Shown here one piece after another: positions 14,226 through 24,445 of a DNA stretch of 64,000 nt (positions are counted from its first letter, which is position 1; every line of letters starts with the position of its first letter). Under the pieces are notes generated by a model. It was not told where the DNA came from. It saw only the letters and a program-made list of their open reading frames with translations, and searched no databases. Source of the stretch: Lingula anatina (taxonomy: Eukaryota > Brachiopoda > Lingulata > Lingulida > Lingulidae); the NCBI RefSeq assembly GCF_001039355.2, contig NW_019775392.1, positions 384,747 through 448,746 on the forward strand. The letters are read 5' to 3'. Made by a program: the position numbers and the translations under genes.

Positions 14226-17200
14226 AAAAAATGATTTTGCATATTTGAGTCACATTTGAGACTTGAACGTTGTACAATTTCATCTCTTTATTTGTCGTTT
14301 ATGACTCTTAAAAGTTTCTGTTAACTAAATAAGTACTGGGTAGTGGTTTAACGGCAAAAAAATCTCAGAAAATGATTTTGCATATTTGCGCCATGACCAA
14401 CAGTGTTAATACATAGCAGTAAACAAGCAGTGGTTATTTTTGTGTTACTTTTGTTGCTGTTCTGCTCTTGAATTGCTGTAACAATTTTATGCTTTATTTC
14501 AGTATTCTAAATAAACGTTGGAAGGAAAAGTCTGAAGTGATCGGTCAGCTGGAAAAACAAGTTCGGCAGATGAAAGATGTTTGGGAGAACAATGAGAAGA
14601 AACTAACTGAAGAGAGGGATAAAGCTATTCAGGGAGCAAGGTAACACTTTACTACTCCATGTAAACATACTTTGAACTCATTCAGGGGTGGATGGAGGCC
14701 GTGGAGGACTGTCATGATTTTCTCAATATTACATTGATAGGAATTTAATTTTTCTATCGGAAGACTTTCAAAAATTTTCAAGGTTTTGTTGACGATCTCC
14801 TTACTTTGTCTGTGACGGTCTTCCATGACTTTCTAACTGGTGAAAATAGATGGCATGAGACTATGGTCGCCTCTAGTGGTTTAGATCATAGCAAAAGCTG
14901 ACAGTGTTTCAAATTAACTATCATCAGTTGACAAGCTTACTAATTGCTGATGCAATTAAAATGTCTGTAAGGCCACATTCACATCGAGTTGAGCCATGGC
15001 TCTACAAAGCCACGACCTAAATATGGCAGACGTACATGAACGGAAAACTGCCTTATCTTTTAATAGTCTCTCCGCCTCTCACACGCCTCCCCATGTGTCA
15101 TCCCAATGGAGCCGAGATTTAATGACTGTACCCCTGCAGGGACGATGCATGGGGAGGCGTGTGAGAGGAGGGGAGACTTTTAAAAGATTAGGTTTTCCTT
15201 TCATGTACCTCCGCCATATTAAGGTCGTGGCTTTGTAGAGCCATGGCTCAACTCTATGTGAATGCGGCCAAAGTTCACCAGAGGGTATGCAAGAGCTTGT
15301 AAACTTGTTAATTAGGCATTGCAATGCTCCCCATACTAGGTAGTGACAGGTAATTCAATCTATCAGTTTCTTGGTAGGCTTTTATATTTTTTTCAATATA
15401 TCTCTCTGATTTCATGAGGTAGTGTTACTGGTATTTTAAAATGACATTTAATGTTGATATTTAAAACAAGTGAGTTCAAACACAGTTGCGAATTTGAACA
15501 TTCATGAAGGAGATCCCTCTCAGGGTATCTTGAAACATGCACATGCCCAGGCATTACTTCTGTGGAAGAAAATGTGGTTGAGGAAAAACACCAAAAGAAC
15601 AGAAATTTAAGAGAAATAAAAGATTGGTAACAAAATAAAGTGTTGTGTGCTTTGAGAATGCATTTATTCGATTCTCAAAGGATATTTCAACTGAAAGATA
15701 TATAATTTGAAGCCTAAGTTCTGCGTCTTTACGTTTTGCGCCGGCTTTTTAAGGAGGGGGGATTTGTTTATGGTACGTTTGCTTCTTAAAACCTACTGCC
15801 ACTCAGAGCAGTTGCAATGGAGGCGAAAAAGGCCTATTGCCTATAAAAAAAGAAGAAATGATTCAAACTTTCCAAGCAGAGGCTCTTTCAGCTAGTTTGG
15901 GAAAAGGAATTTCCGTGGATCATTTTTGTTAGCAAGGCCATGGCCAGCTGGCCCTGCAGGTCGTCCTACAAAAAGTTGTTCTAATTGGCCAAACGCTCAT
16001 CACATAAAGATGTCAGTGACTTTTGACAGTGTTGGCAGTGACCATTTTATGATTAGATGATTAGACGAATAACTTTACCCTTAAAAAGTTAATTCTTTGT
16101 AATAATACCAGTAAATGTGACGATTTCTGACTGTTAGAAAATATCTCTGGATCTGCCCCTGACATTGCCAGATGACCAAATTGAATTGGTTGTAATAAAG
16201 ACATCTCAACCAACTGGGATGTCACTGCAGACCATTCCCTGCAACATTTTCACAGTTTTTTATTACTTGTTATAAAGGACTATTCATTGCTAGTGATCTA
16301 TTATGAAACTTGAGAACTGATTTAAAAGTGATGACTCTCAGAAATGTTTTCCGAGCTGAAGTTTGAATAGACTTTATGGGGATGAATTAAATCATGGTTG
16401 ATCTCTTTCCTTTTATTGCTTCACCCAAAAATTTTAAAAGCTTTTCACATTTCATTGCTTTTGATCGCTCTCTCTCTCTCTCTCTCTCCTCATATCTCTG
16501 ATATCTTCTTTTCAGACAGAGTACAGTGTGCTATAGTGTATAATAACTTAATTTCTCCTTCCTCTTTAAAAGAAATAGACTCTCCGGCATGTGTATAATA
16601 ACTAAATTTCTCATTCCTCTTTAGAAGGAAGAGACTCTCCGGCATAAGCATAAACATATACTTGACCATTTGCTTACTTTTTATCATTTTGTTACATTTC
16701 TCTGCACCTACATTTTGTATATGGTTTATGGGAATAAATATTCTTTAATATGTGATCTGTTTATTTCTCCTCCACAGTGCTGCTGTAGAGAGGATGAAGG
16801 CCATGGATGATGCTTTCAGGGCACAGCTGGACCAGAAGGAACAGGCACACAGAGAACAGATGGGGAAACTGGAGACAGAGAAACAAGTGGAGCTGGGGCA
16901 GGCTCAGCAGAGAGTGAGTTGTTCACTGGCAGGAAAGAACACGACTTTACTTTTCCCTTAGCTGCCTTACAGTCATGAAAAACCACAAGTTAATTCAGGG
17001 GCGGATCCAGAGATATTATCTGACAGTCTTCTAACTAATCTTTGTTGATCCATCCATTTTTGACCGTCTTCCGACAGAAAATATTAGATACCCGTCAATG
17101 TAAACTTGAAAATCTGACCATCTTCTGAAAGACCCAGAAGACGGCCTCAATCCGTCCCTGTAATTTATCCCTTTTTCTGTTTTTCCTGCAGAATCTTGTT

Positions 17201-17365
17201 TTGGCCACACTAGCTTAGTCTTGAAAGATCACACTTTTATTTTTACTCTTTCTGTTCTGCAAGGTTGTCTTTCAAACCTCAGTGATGAGATCTTTGTGGG
17301 ATGAAAAATTGAATCTGTTAATCAGTCAGTTAATTAAATAATTTAATAATCTACTGGGTTAATCT

Positions 17366-17397
<32 letters not shown>

Positions 17398-17526
17398 TAG
17401 GTAATGCAGGTAGAAGAAGAGATGAGACAGCTTCTAAGAGAAACAGAAAACAACAAGAAGATGATGGAAGAAAAGATAAGAAAGATGAGCCAAGTGTTTG
17501 GTGATTTACAGAAAGATTTATTATAG
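64..17526 (+). CDS. LRRCC1: LRRCC1, centrosomal leucine-rich repeat and coiled-coil protein (5' end outside window)
   Basis: Exons, all GT-AG and phase-compatible: 64-248, 678-895, 2179-2286, 2563-2609, 2877-3044, 4103-4192, 4544-4652, 5006-5159, 5519-5654, 5954-6053, 6388-6506, 6933-7067, 7505-7644, 8039-8155, 8836-8920, 9330-9443, 10050-10121, 10598-10672, 10856-11044, 11402-11590, 12165-12259, 14503-14640, 16778-16913, 17401-17526. They total 3045 nt: 1014 residues and a TAG stop. The first exons encode leucine-rich repeats (LNLHCNF, LDLSSNQIERIEGL, LNLSYNHI) closed by an LRR cap (DNPVCQIPG). A low-complexity Ser/Arg/Lys region follows (KRDVDQTDESDSE), then about 600 residues of coiled coil. 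Family landmarks include ERRWKAEQA, YTELEDEFRMAL, ERKLWGQELAQQGS, DDQTETIRKLKD and VEEEMRQLL. The human protein is 1032 residues, so only a short N-terminal piece is missing. LRRCC1 (Chlamydomonas VFL1 relative) acts at the centriole and in spindle and cilium organisation; that role is family knowledge. Confidence 0.95.
1064..1205. other. GC-rich island with hairpin in LRRCC1 intron
   Basis: Intron 896-2178 holds a strongly GC-rich block in otherwise AT-rich DNA. It starts with a hairpin, 12-bp arms at 1064-1075 and 1080-1091 with one mismatch (GTACCACCAGCG / CGCTGGCGGTAC). Repeats of CCGGCTCC and CCGCCGCC follow. A short ATG frame at 1154 runs into a GT-type donor at 1186. No protein is recognised; it may be the end of a mobile element or a retroposed first exon. 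Confidence 0.4.
1426..1438 (-). promoter_or_regulatory. DR1-type nuclear-receptor half-site pair
   Basis: TGACCTTTGACCT is the reverse complement of AGGTCA-A-AGGTCA, a perfect DR1 (RXR/HNF4-type) consensus. It sits in intronic repeat-like sequence, so it may be part of a dispersed repeat rather than a working enhancer. Confidence 0.25.
1600..1655. repeat. Short foldback of MITE family D
   Basis: The inverted repeat around GCCATATTTGATCTGC and its complement GCAGATCTAATATGGC is nearly perfect with a 2-3 base loop. The same GGATC-AAATATGGC arms terminate the elements at 27769-27970 and 44413-44593, so this looks like two family-D ends with the middle deleted. Confidence 0.6.
1694..2042 (-). 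mobile_element. MITE family A, TTAA-flanked, ~350 bp
   Basis: The element begins TTAAAGGGATAATAACTCTT and ends with the inverted copy (AGAGTTATTATCCCTTTAA), so TTAA stands at both ends. It lies in the LRRCC1 intron 896-2178 and has no coding capacity. It is in the opposite orientation to the copies at 18607, 22938 and 56358, and the same as 61930. A TTAA target is typical of piggyBac-type transposition (inference). Confidence 0.85.
3049..3263. mobile_element. MITE family B, 215 bp, inserted in an LRRCC1 splice donor
   Basis: The element is flanked by TAA at 3046-3048 and 3264-3266. The left TAA is part of the GTAAG donor of LRRCC1 exon 2877-3044. The element's own first base G completes the GTAAG. 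Termini resemble GATCCCATTCCCA and GGGAATGAACTC. It shares internal blocks (ATTAC-TGTCAG, AACCCCCAGGGAGTTAGG) with other family-B copies. Confidence 0.8.
3267..3482. mobile_element. MITE family B, 216 bp, abutting the previous copy head-to-head
   Basis: It lies in the opposite orientation to 3049-3263 and is flanked by TAA at 3264-3266 and 3483-3485, so it shares the middle TAA with its neighbour. It carries the CTCCCCGCGGGGATAGAT core. This looks like a second insertion into the target duplication of the first. Confidence 0.8.
8661..8725. repeat. CA-rich microsatellite
   Basis: Impure (CA)n and (CG)n run (cacacac, cgcccgcgcacg) in the LRRCC1 intron 8156-8835. Confidence 0.9.
8774..8829. repeat. 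(ATT)n microsatellite forming a splice-acceptor tract
   Basis: About 18 ATT repeats end six bases before the CACAG acceptor of LRRCC1 exon 8836-8920, so the usual pyrimidine tract is replaced by the microsatellite. Confidence 0.9.
9560..9870. repeat. Minisatellite, ~26-30 bp unit
   Basis: About ten imperfect units of the type GTGAATTGGTGGGGTGGGTGAGAGA stand in the LRRCC1 intron 9444-10049. Units vary in the number of GA dinucleotides and in the GGTG/GCTG/GATG position. A shorter related stretch lies at 11690-11735. Confidence 0.9.
11356..11394. repeat. TCATG/TTATG short tandem repeat before an exon
   Basis: Repeats of TGTCA-TGTTA/TGTCA run almost to the TTATTTCAG acceptor of LRRCC1 exon 11402-11590. 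Confidence 0.75.
12260..14502. other. Long LRRCC1 intron with repeats
   Basis: No coding exon was seen. It holds a half copy of MITE family F (13018-13098), an (ATT)n run (13455-13497), a 34-base A run (14189-14222), and an imperfect direct repeat: actaaataag-gggtagtggt at 14157-14180 and again at 14318-14345, each followed by ATGATTTTGCATATTTG. Confidence 0.7.
13018..13098. mobile_element. Half copy of MITE family F
   Basis: AGAGTCCCCGCGGAGTTGGA followed by TGTAAACTGATAGTT-type sequence and GGGAACGTGCC matches the right end of the elements at 17842 and 22195. It is followed by TTA, like them. The left half is missing. Confidence 0.6.
14683..14850. mobile_element. Diverged hAT-like MITE (family E relative)
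   Basis: It begins CAGGGGTGGATGGAGGCC, 43 bp after LRRCC1 exon 14503-14640, and carries the CGGAAGACTTTCAAAAATTTTC interior shared with family E. The left breakpoint of the 4-kb duplication falls inside it, near 14749. Confidence 0.5.
14971..15269. mobile_element. MITE family C, ~300 bp, with long terminal inverted repeats
   Basis: Its ends are inverted repeats of about 60 bp: GGCCACATTCACATCGAGTT, GAGCCATGGCTCTACAAAGC, then CACGACCTAAATATGGC, mirrored at 15210-15269. A second inverted pair (CGCCTCTCACACGCCTCCCC) lies inside. It has no coding capacity and is in the LRRCC1 intron 14641-16777. Confidence 0.8.
16467..16489. repeat. (TC)n microsatellite
   Basis: About 11 TC repeats. The duplicated copy at 20964-21001 has about 19, a length difference between the two copies. 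Confidence 0.85.
16996..17160. mobile_element. hAT-like MITE family E, 165 bp, 5-bp TSD TAATT
   Basis: It runs from CAGGGGCGGATCCAGAGATA to CCTCAATCCGTCCCTG and is flanked by TAATT at 16991-16995 and 17161-17165. The duplicated copy has a single TAATT at 21498-21502 and no element, so both the filled and the empty site are visible. CAGGG termini and 5-bp duplications fit hAT5-type elements (inference). Confidence 0.88.
17370..17399. repeat. (TTTA)n microsatellite at LRRCC1 last-exon acceptor
   Basis: It runs directly into the TATAG acceptor of exon 17401-17526. The copy at 21713-21758 is longer and ends TTTACAG. Confidence 0.85.
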
Positions 17527-17665
17527 TAGTTCAGAAAGTCTGGTGTGTTTTTGACAATTGAATAACAGTTTTTTTATTTCTTAATTTTTTTCCTACAGCA
17601 AAATTATACAAAAAGATGAACAATGGAGAGGGTTGAAATTAGCAGGTAATGAAAATTATTTATTA

Positions 17666-17671
17666 AATAAA
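17666..17671 (+). terminator. Candidate LRRCC1 poly(A) signal
   Basis: AATAAA lies 140 bp after the stop codon. The duplicated copy has lost the exact hexamer here (ttattattaaaaaaga), so its use is uncertain. Confidence 0.35.
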
Positions 17672-17841
17672 AGAAACTTTATAGGGATTGTTAGAGTAGT
17701 ATTGATGATGATGAGTGTACATTTATTCTGATGAAGGTAGCAGTAAATTCTTGGAAATGAACTTTTATTTATTCACATGTTGATTATTTTCATTAGGAAA
17801 AAGATTGCATTTATGAAGCTCCTGCCAGGAGAATTTCTTTA

Positions 17842-18097
17842 GGGCTCATTTCCACTGAAACTATCGGTCTACGTACATCGATCCAACTTTGCCAGGACTC
17901 TCACTGAATGCAATCAGTTGAACAGACATACACACCTCTTCTTGTTTCCAACTTATTTGTATAATCACCAGCTTTTCTGAATTTTATTCAACAACAGGAG
18001 CAGGCGTGTTTATATGTTAAACTGATAGTACTCAGCGTGAGTCCCCGCAGAGCTGGATTGATCTGTGTAAACTGATAGTTTCGGTGGGAATGAGGCC
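17842..18097. mobile_element. MITE family F, 256 bp, TSD TTA
   Basis: It starts GGGCTCATTTCCACTGAAAC and ends GTTTCGGTGGGAATGAGGCC, with TTA at 17839-17841 and 18098-18100. It carries GAGTCCCCGCAGAGCTGGAT, a core related to that of families B and D. The 3-bp TTA target suggests a PIF/Harbinger-type origin (inference). Confidence 0.75.
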
Positions 18098-18606
18098 TTA
18101 AACAACCTCAGACAATTAAATTGATTGGGCTTCAGCTTTTGTGGTTACAACAGTGACTGCTGTGAAAATTGTATTTTACATTAATAAGTGTGATGCCCCT
18201 AAAGAGGAGCATTGTCTGCTGTAACAATCCATTTGGAAGAGAAAAATAAATGCTGATTTATTGTATTAAAATATGAAACCCAGGACACTATAGATATTTT
18301 TTTTCTTGCAATAAAGATTTATATCTCACAGACTAGTCAACAGTTTGTTGCTACATTGTGATTCATCAGAGGCTAAATTCAATCCTTGATGCTCCTAATC
18401 ACACCATTTCTGAATGGTATATGTTCTGCTGAATTTGAATTTTTGTAAATCACCTAGGGATTTGATCAGATTCTAATATTTTGGAATGATAACTTAGTCT
18501 TGGAATGAACCAGAAGTGTCTTGTCTCATGGAGTGTCACACACATTACACAGTGTATATGAATAAAAGAGGCAAATTTAAACCAAAAAATGCATGAACTT
18601 ATAAGT

Positions 18607-18956
18607 TTAAAGGGATAATATCTCTTCGTATGAGATCTATATTTCATAATAAAAACATTGTGAACAACTTATAGAAATATATTATATTCTGTTTTACCAC
18701 AAAAACAGCAATTATAGCTATTATCCTGATATCTGAGCTTGTCTTTAGACCACGTGACCTCCATTGATGGCTATACTCTGTTATAATCTCTTAAGATTAT
18801 AACAAAAAAAAAAAAAAAAACTTTTTAGAAAACAAACCAGGGACTAACTTTGAATGTAAAAATGGATTCATTAACAATTGGTAAGTATGGGAAAATTGTT
18901 GTTTACTCCAGGAAAATTCATTTTTTGGCCAGAACAAAGAGTTATTATCCCTTTAA
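18607..18956 (+). mobile_element. MITE family A, TTAA-flanked
   Basis: TTAAAGGGATAATATCTCTT at the left end and GAGTTATTATCCCTTTAA at the right. It contains a run of about 17 A at 18805-18821. Confidence 0.85.
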
Positions 18957-19028
18957 TTCCTCAAGAATTATTCCTTAAATTCAAAATCTTTTTTTTTCTC
19001 TTCTGTATGTTTTTGCCTGTGATAAATN

Positions 19029-19060
19029 CCCCCCTGACCCCCCTCTAAATCCAACACTGA
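19029..19060 (-). mobile_element. Terminal fragment of a CAGTGG-type repeat
   Basis: CCCCTCTAAATCCAACACTG is the reverse complement of the left end seen at 63727 (CAGTGGCGAATTTAGAGG). It stands immediately after the single 'n'. Confidence 0.45.
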
Positions 19061-19483
19061 CAAGGTATCTTTCAGTAGAAATTCCAATCAATTTCTAAAT
19101 TTCCACGCATAAGACATGATATTGCTCTCCCAAGAATGCATTCTAGACCCCCTCAGCATACCTCCTTTAACTCTAGGGGTTATCATAACTAGGGCAGGTA
19201 ACTTTTCAGAGTTACCTGCCCGGCGGTCTGGCTAGTAATTTCCTTGAATTTCATACACTGATTTTTCTATCGGAAGACTTTCAAAAATTTTCAAGGTTTT
19301 GTTGACGATCTCCTTACTTTGTCTGTGACGGTCTTCCATGACTTTCTAACTGGTGAAAATAGATGGCATGAGACTATGATCGCCTCTAGTGGTTTAGATC
19401 ATAGCAAAAGCTGACAGTGTTTCAAATTAACTATCATCAGTTGACAAGCTTACTAATTGCTGATGCAATTAAAATGTCTGTAA

Positions 19484-19781
19484 GGCCACATTCACATCGA
19501 GTTGAGCCATGGCTCTACAAAGCCACGACCTAAATATGGCGGACGTACATGAACGGAAAACCGCCTAATCTTTTAATAGTCTCTCCGCCTCTCACACGCC
19601 TCCCCATGTGTCTCCCAATGGAGCCGAGATTTAATGACTGTACCCCTGCAGGGACGACGCATGGGGAGGCGTGTGAGAGGTGGGGAGACTATTAAAAGAT
19701 TAGGTTTTCCTTTCATGTACCTCCGCCATATTAAGGTTGTGGCTTTGTAGAGCCATGGCTCAACTCGATGTGAATGCGGCC
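19484..19781. mobile_element. MITE family C, copy in duplication 2
   Basis: Near-identical to 14971-15269. Its two arms match each other slightly better (CATCGAGTTGAG against CTCAACTCGATG). Confidence 0.8.
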
Positions 19782-20962
19782 AAAGTTCACTAGAGGGTAT
19801 GCAAGAGCTTGTAAACTTGTTAATTAGGCATTGCAATGCTCCCCATACCAGGTAGTGACAGGTAATTCAATCTATCAGTTTCTTGGTAGGCTTTTATATT
19901 TTTTTCAATATATCTCTCTGATTTCATGAGGTAGTGTTACTGGTATTTTAAAATGACATTTAATGTTGATATTTAAAACAAATGAATTCAAACACAGTTG
20001 AGAATTTGAACATTCATGAAGGAGATCCCTCTCAGGATATCTTGAAACATGCACATGCCCAGGCATTACTTCTGTGAAAGAAAATGTGGTTGAGGAAAAA
20101 CGCCAAAAGAACAGAAATTTAAGAGAAATAAAAGATTGGTAACAAAATAAAGTGTTGTGTGCTTTGAGAATGCATTTATTTGATTCTCAAAGGATATTTC
20201 AACTGAAAGATATATAATTTGAAGCCTAAGTTCTGCGTCTTTACATGTTTTGCACCGGCTTTTTAAGGAGGGGGGATTTGTTTATGGCACGTTTGCTTCT
20301 TAAAACCTACTGCCACTCAGAGCAGTGGCAATGGAGGCGAAAAAGGCCTATTGCCTATAAAAAAGAAGAAATGATATGAACTTTCCAAGCAGAGGCTCTT
20401 TCAGCTAGTTTGGGAAAAGGAATTTCCGTGGATCATTTTTGTTAGCAATGCCATGGCTAGCTGGCCCTGCAGGTCGTCCTACAAAAAAGTGTTCTAATCG
20501 GCCAAACGCTCATCACATAAAGATGTCAGTGACTCTTGTTAGTGTTGGCAGTGACCATTTTATGATTAGATGATTAGATGAATAACTTTACCCTTAAAAA
20601 GTTAATTCTTTGTAATAATACCGGTAAATGTGGGGATTTCTGACTGTCAGAAAATATCTCTGGATCTGCCTCTGACATTGCCAGATGACCAAATTGAATT
20701 GGTCTCAACCAAGTGGGATGTCACTGCAGACCATTCCCTGCAACATTTTCACAGTTTTTTATTACTTGTTATAAAGCACTATTCATTGCTAGTGATCTAT
20801 TATGAAACTTGAGAACTGATTTAAAAGTGATGACTCTCAGAAATGTTTTCCGAGCTGAAGTTTGAATAGACTTTATGGGGATGAATTAAATCATGGTTGA
20901 TCTCTTTGCCTTTTATTGTTTTGCCCAAAAATTTAAAAAGCTTTTCACGTTTCATTGCTTTT

Positions 20963-21004
<42 letters not shown>

Positions 21005-21284
21005 CTGTGATATCTTCTTTTCAGACAGAGTACAGTGTGCTATAGTGTATAATAACTTAATTTCTCCTTCCTCTTTAAAAGAGATAGACTCTCCTGCATG
21101 TGTATAATAACTAAATTTCTCATTCCTCTTGAGAAGGAAGAGACTCTCCGGCATAAGCATAAACATGCTTGACCATTTGCTTACTTTTTATCATTTTGTT
21201 ACATTTCTCTGCACCTACATTTTGTATATGGTTTATGGGAATAAATATTCTTTAATATGTGATCTGTTTATTTCTCCTCCACAG

Positions 21285-21712
21285 TGCTGCTGTAGAGAGG
21301 ATGAAGACCATGGATGATGCTTTCAGGGCACAGCTGGACCAGAAGGAGCAGGCACACAGAGAACAGATGGAGAAACTGGAAGCAGAGAAACAAGTGGAGC
21401 TGGGAGAGGCTCAGCAGAGAGTGAGTGGTTCACTGGCAGGAAAGAACACGACTTTACTTTTCCCTTAGCTGCCTTACAGTCATGAGAACCCACTAGTTAA
21501 TTTATCCCATTTTCTGTCTTTCCTGCAATATCTGTTTTGGCCACACTAGCTTAGTCTTGAAAGACAACAAATTTATTTGTTCTCTTGCTGTTCTGCAAGG
21601 TTGTTTGTCAAACACAGTTATGAATGAAAATTTGTAGTTGATTAATAGTAATTGATGGTTGATCTGTTGATCATTTGGCCAATTATATTATTTTATCATT
21701 TATGCAGCATAT

Positions 21713-21759
<47 letters not shown>

Positions 21760-21888
21760 CAGGTAATGCAGGTAGAAGAAGAGATGAGACAGCTTCTAAG
21801 AGAAACAGAAAACAACAAGAAGATGATGGAAGAAAAGATAAGGAAGATGAGCCAAGTATTTGGTGATTTACAGAAAGATTTATTATAG
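21285..21888 (+). CDS. LRRCC1: Second copy of the last two LRRCC1 exons
   Basis: Exons 21285-21420 and 21763-21888 repeat 16778-16913 and 17401-17526 with the same splice sites, phases and TAG stop. The penultimate exon differs at four residues: Ala to Thr, Gly to Glu, Thr to Ala and Gln to Glu (for example MEKLEAEKQVELGEAQQR here against MGKLETEKQVELGQAQQR). The last exon is unchanged at protein level. They lie downstream of the first stop codon, so they could only be used by skipping the first pair, as the upstream exon 14503-14640 is not duplicated. They are either alternative terminal exons or, more likely, the other allele placed in tandem by the assembly. Confidence 0.75.
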
Positions 21889-22194
21889 TAGTTCAGAGTG
21901 TGGTGTTTTTGACAATTGAATAACATAAAAAAAAAAAAAATTCCTACAGCGAAATTGTACAAAAAGATGAACAATGGAGTGGGTTGAAATTAGCAGGTAA
22001 TGAAAATTATTTATTATTAAAAAAGAAACTTTATAGGGATTGTTAGAGTAGTATTGATGATGAATAGAGTGAATGTTTATTCTTATGAGGGTAGCAGTGA
22101 TTCTTGGAAATGAACTTTTATTTATTCACATGTTGATTATTTCCATTAGGAAAAAGATTGCATTTATGAAGCTCCTGCCAGGAGAATTTCTTTA

Positions 22195-22449
22195 GGGTTC
22201 AATCCCACTGAAACTATCGATCTACGTACATCGATCCAACTTTGCCAGGACTCTCACTGAATGCAATCAGTTGAACAGATATACACACCTCTTCTTGTTT
22301 CCAACTTACTTGCATAATCGCCAGCTTTTCTGAATTTTATTCAACAACAGGAGGAGCGTGTTTATATGTTAAACTGATAGTATTCAGCGTGAGTCCCCGC
22401 AGAGCTGGATTGATCTGTGTAAACTGATAGTTTCGGTGGGAATGAGGCC
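22195..22449. mobile_element. MITE family F, copy in duplication 2
   Basis: Near-identical to 17842-18097, with small changes (GGGTTCAATCCCAC at the left end). Confidence 0.75.
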
Positions 22450-22937
22450 TTTAACAACCTCAGACAATTAAATTGATTGGGCTTCAGCTTTTGTGGTTAC
22501 AACAGTGACTGCTGTGAAAATTGTATTTTATATTAATAAGTGTGATGCCCCTGAAGAGGAGCATTGTCTGCTGTAACAATCCAGTTGGAATAGAAAAATA
22601 AATGCTGATTTATTGTATTGAAGTATAAAAACCAAGGACACATTTGTTTTTTTGCAATAAAGATTTATATCTCACAGAAAAGTCAACAGCTTGTTGCTAC
22701 ATTGTGATTCGTTGGAAGCTAAAATTAATCCATGAAGCTGTCTATCACACCATTTCTGAATGGTATATGTTCTGTTGAATTAGAATTTTTGTAAATCACC
22801 TAGGGATTTGATCAGATTTTAATATTTTGGAGTGATAAATCTTGGAAAGAACCAAAGGAGTGTTGTCTCATGGAGTGTCACACACATTATGAATAAAAGA
22901 GGCAAATTTAAACCAAAAAATGCATGAACTTATAAGT

Positions 22938-23284
22938 TTAAAGGGAGAATATATCTTCGTATGAGATCTATATTTCACAATAAAAACATTGTGAACAACT
23001 TATAGAAATATATTATATTCTGTTTTACCACAAAAACAGCAATTATAGCTATTATCCTGATATCTGAGCTTGTCTTTAGACCACGTGACCTCCATTGATG
23101 GCTATACTCTGTTATAATCTCTTAAGATTATAACAAAAAAAAAAAAAACTTTTTAGAAAACAAACCAGGGACTAACTTTGAATGTAAAAATGGATTCATT
23201 AACAATTGGTAAGTATGGGAAAATTGTTGTTTACTCCAGGAAAATTCATTTTTTGGCCAGAACAAAGAGTTATTATCCCTTTAA
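22938..23284 (+). mobile_element. MITE family A, copy in duplication 2
   Basis: Counterpart of 18607-18956, with TTAA at both ends, a shorter A run and an altered left end (AAAGGGAGAATATATCTTC). Confidence 0.85.
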
Positions 23285-23894
23285 TTCCTCAAGAATTATT
23301 CCCTAAATTCAAAATCTTTTTTTTTTTTTTTTTACTTCTGCATGTTTTTGCCTGTGATAAATGTTTTGACTTGATAGCTCTTGTTATATGTACATCTTGG
23401 AAGTAAACAGTCATAAGGCATTCAGAGACAGACTTTGTGCTTTTTTTTTTTGTCACAACATAGTCAGCCGGAAAACTGACATTTGAGCCCATGAACCATC
23501 AGTGTTAATGCAACAAAATTATGGAACGTAGTGATTTGAGTCCCATTACATAAACATTGAATTTGACATTTAACAGAAGTCCCTGTGACACATGCAGATG
23601 AATTGTGTGAAGTAGTGCTGTGTACCCTCCAGCTTTATAATTAAAATTTATTTAGCAATAAATATTAGTAATTTTATAAGTAAAATTTGTTGACTTAAAG
23701 GGCACATCTTTGAGCATGGTCCCAGTTTCAAAAAAAAAAAAAAAAAAAAAAAAACTTAAGTCAGTTCCCTGGCTTAGATGTAGTTGACTATGATTTCCAT
23801 GTGAGTGCTGTAACACTGTTCCTGATAGGGTAAGATGTGCACATGTGACCACGTAACCTTGGTAATTAAGTTCTTAGCCAGGGAAACTGACTTA

Positions 23895-23959
<65 letters not shown>

Positions 23960-24280
23960 CAGGGCCTGGTGTACCCTGAGTGAAAAGGGTTACTAGAAAC
24001 TTCAAAGGCATGCTGACAAATGGAGGTGAGTTTCCAGGGATCTCGGAAACACGAGGAGAGCTGTGATACTGAGGTGTGATACTGAGAGGAGAATAACAGG
24101 AAACCTGACATTAAAAAATTGCAGTTAAGTGTGCATACAGGGGATTACACAGTAAACTGTAAGTGGTTGTATGATAAAGCTCAGGCCCAATCAGAGAATA
24201 GAATTTCATGAAATACATTTTGCCCAGTTTTTCTTCTGAGAATTTTTTTCCAGAAGAGGTGCCATTCAATTTGCTGTTAC

Positions 24281-24445
24281 TAGGGGTGGGCAGAGGCCAT
24301 CTTCTGGGTCTTCTGGAAGGTTAAAATTTTTCAAGTTTACATTGATGGGCAGCTAATTTTTTGTCAGAAGGGGGGCAAAAATGGAGGATCTGTTGACAAA
24401 TATCATTTGGCAGACTGTCAGAAAATATCGCTGGATCCACCCCTG
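24281..24445 (-). mobile_element. hAT-like MITE family E, 165 bp, TSD GTTAC
   Basis: It runs from TAGGGGTGGGCAGAGGCCAT to CGCTGGATCCACCCCTG. GTTAC stands at 24276-24280 and 24446-24450. It is in inverse orientation to 16996-17160 and exactly the same length. Confidence 0.85.

Larger units (their letters stand above)
14749..19027 (+). repeat. Direct duplication 1, copy 1
   Basis: It matches 19262-23362 almost base for base, at an initial offset of 4513, including MITEs C, F and A and the last two LRRCC1 exons. Its right end is exactly the single 'n' at 19028. One visible indel is the family-E element at 16996-17160, present only here. Confidence 0.9.
19262..23362 (+). repeat. Direct duplication 1, copy 2
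   Basis: Near-identical second copy of 14749-19027. Similarity ends after tttttgcctgtgataaat at 23362. The 233 bases between the 'n' and this copy (19029-19261) do not match the DNA upstream of copy 1 and begin with the end of another repeat (CCCCTCTAAATCC). Confidence 0.9.
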
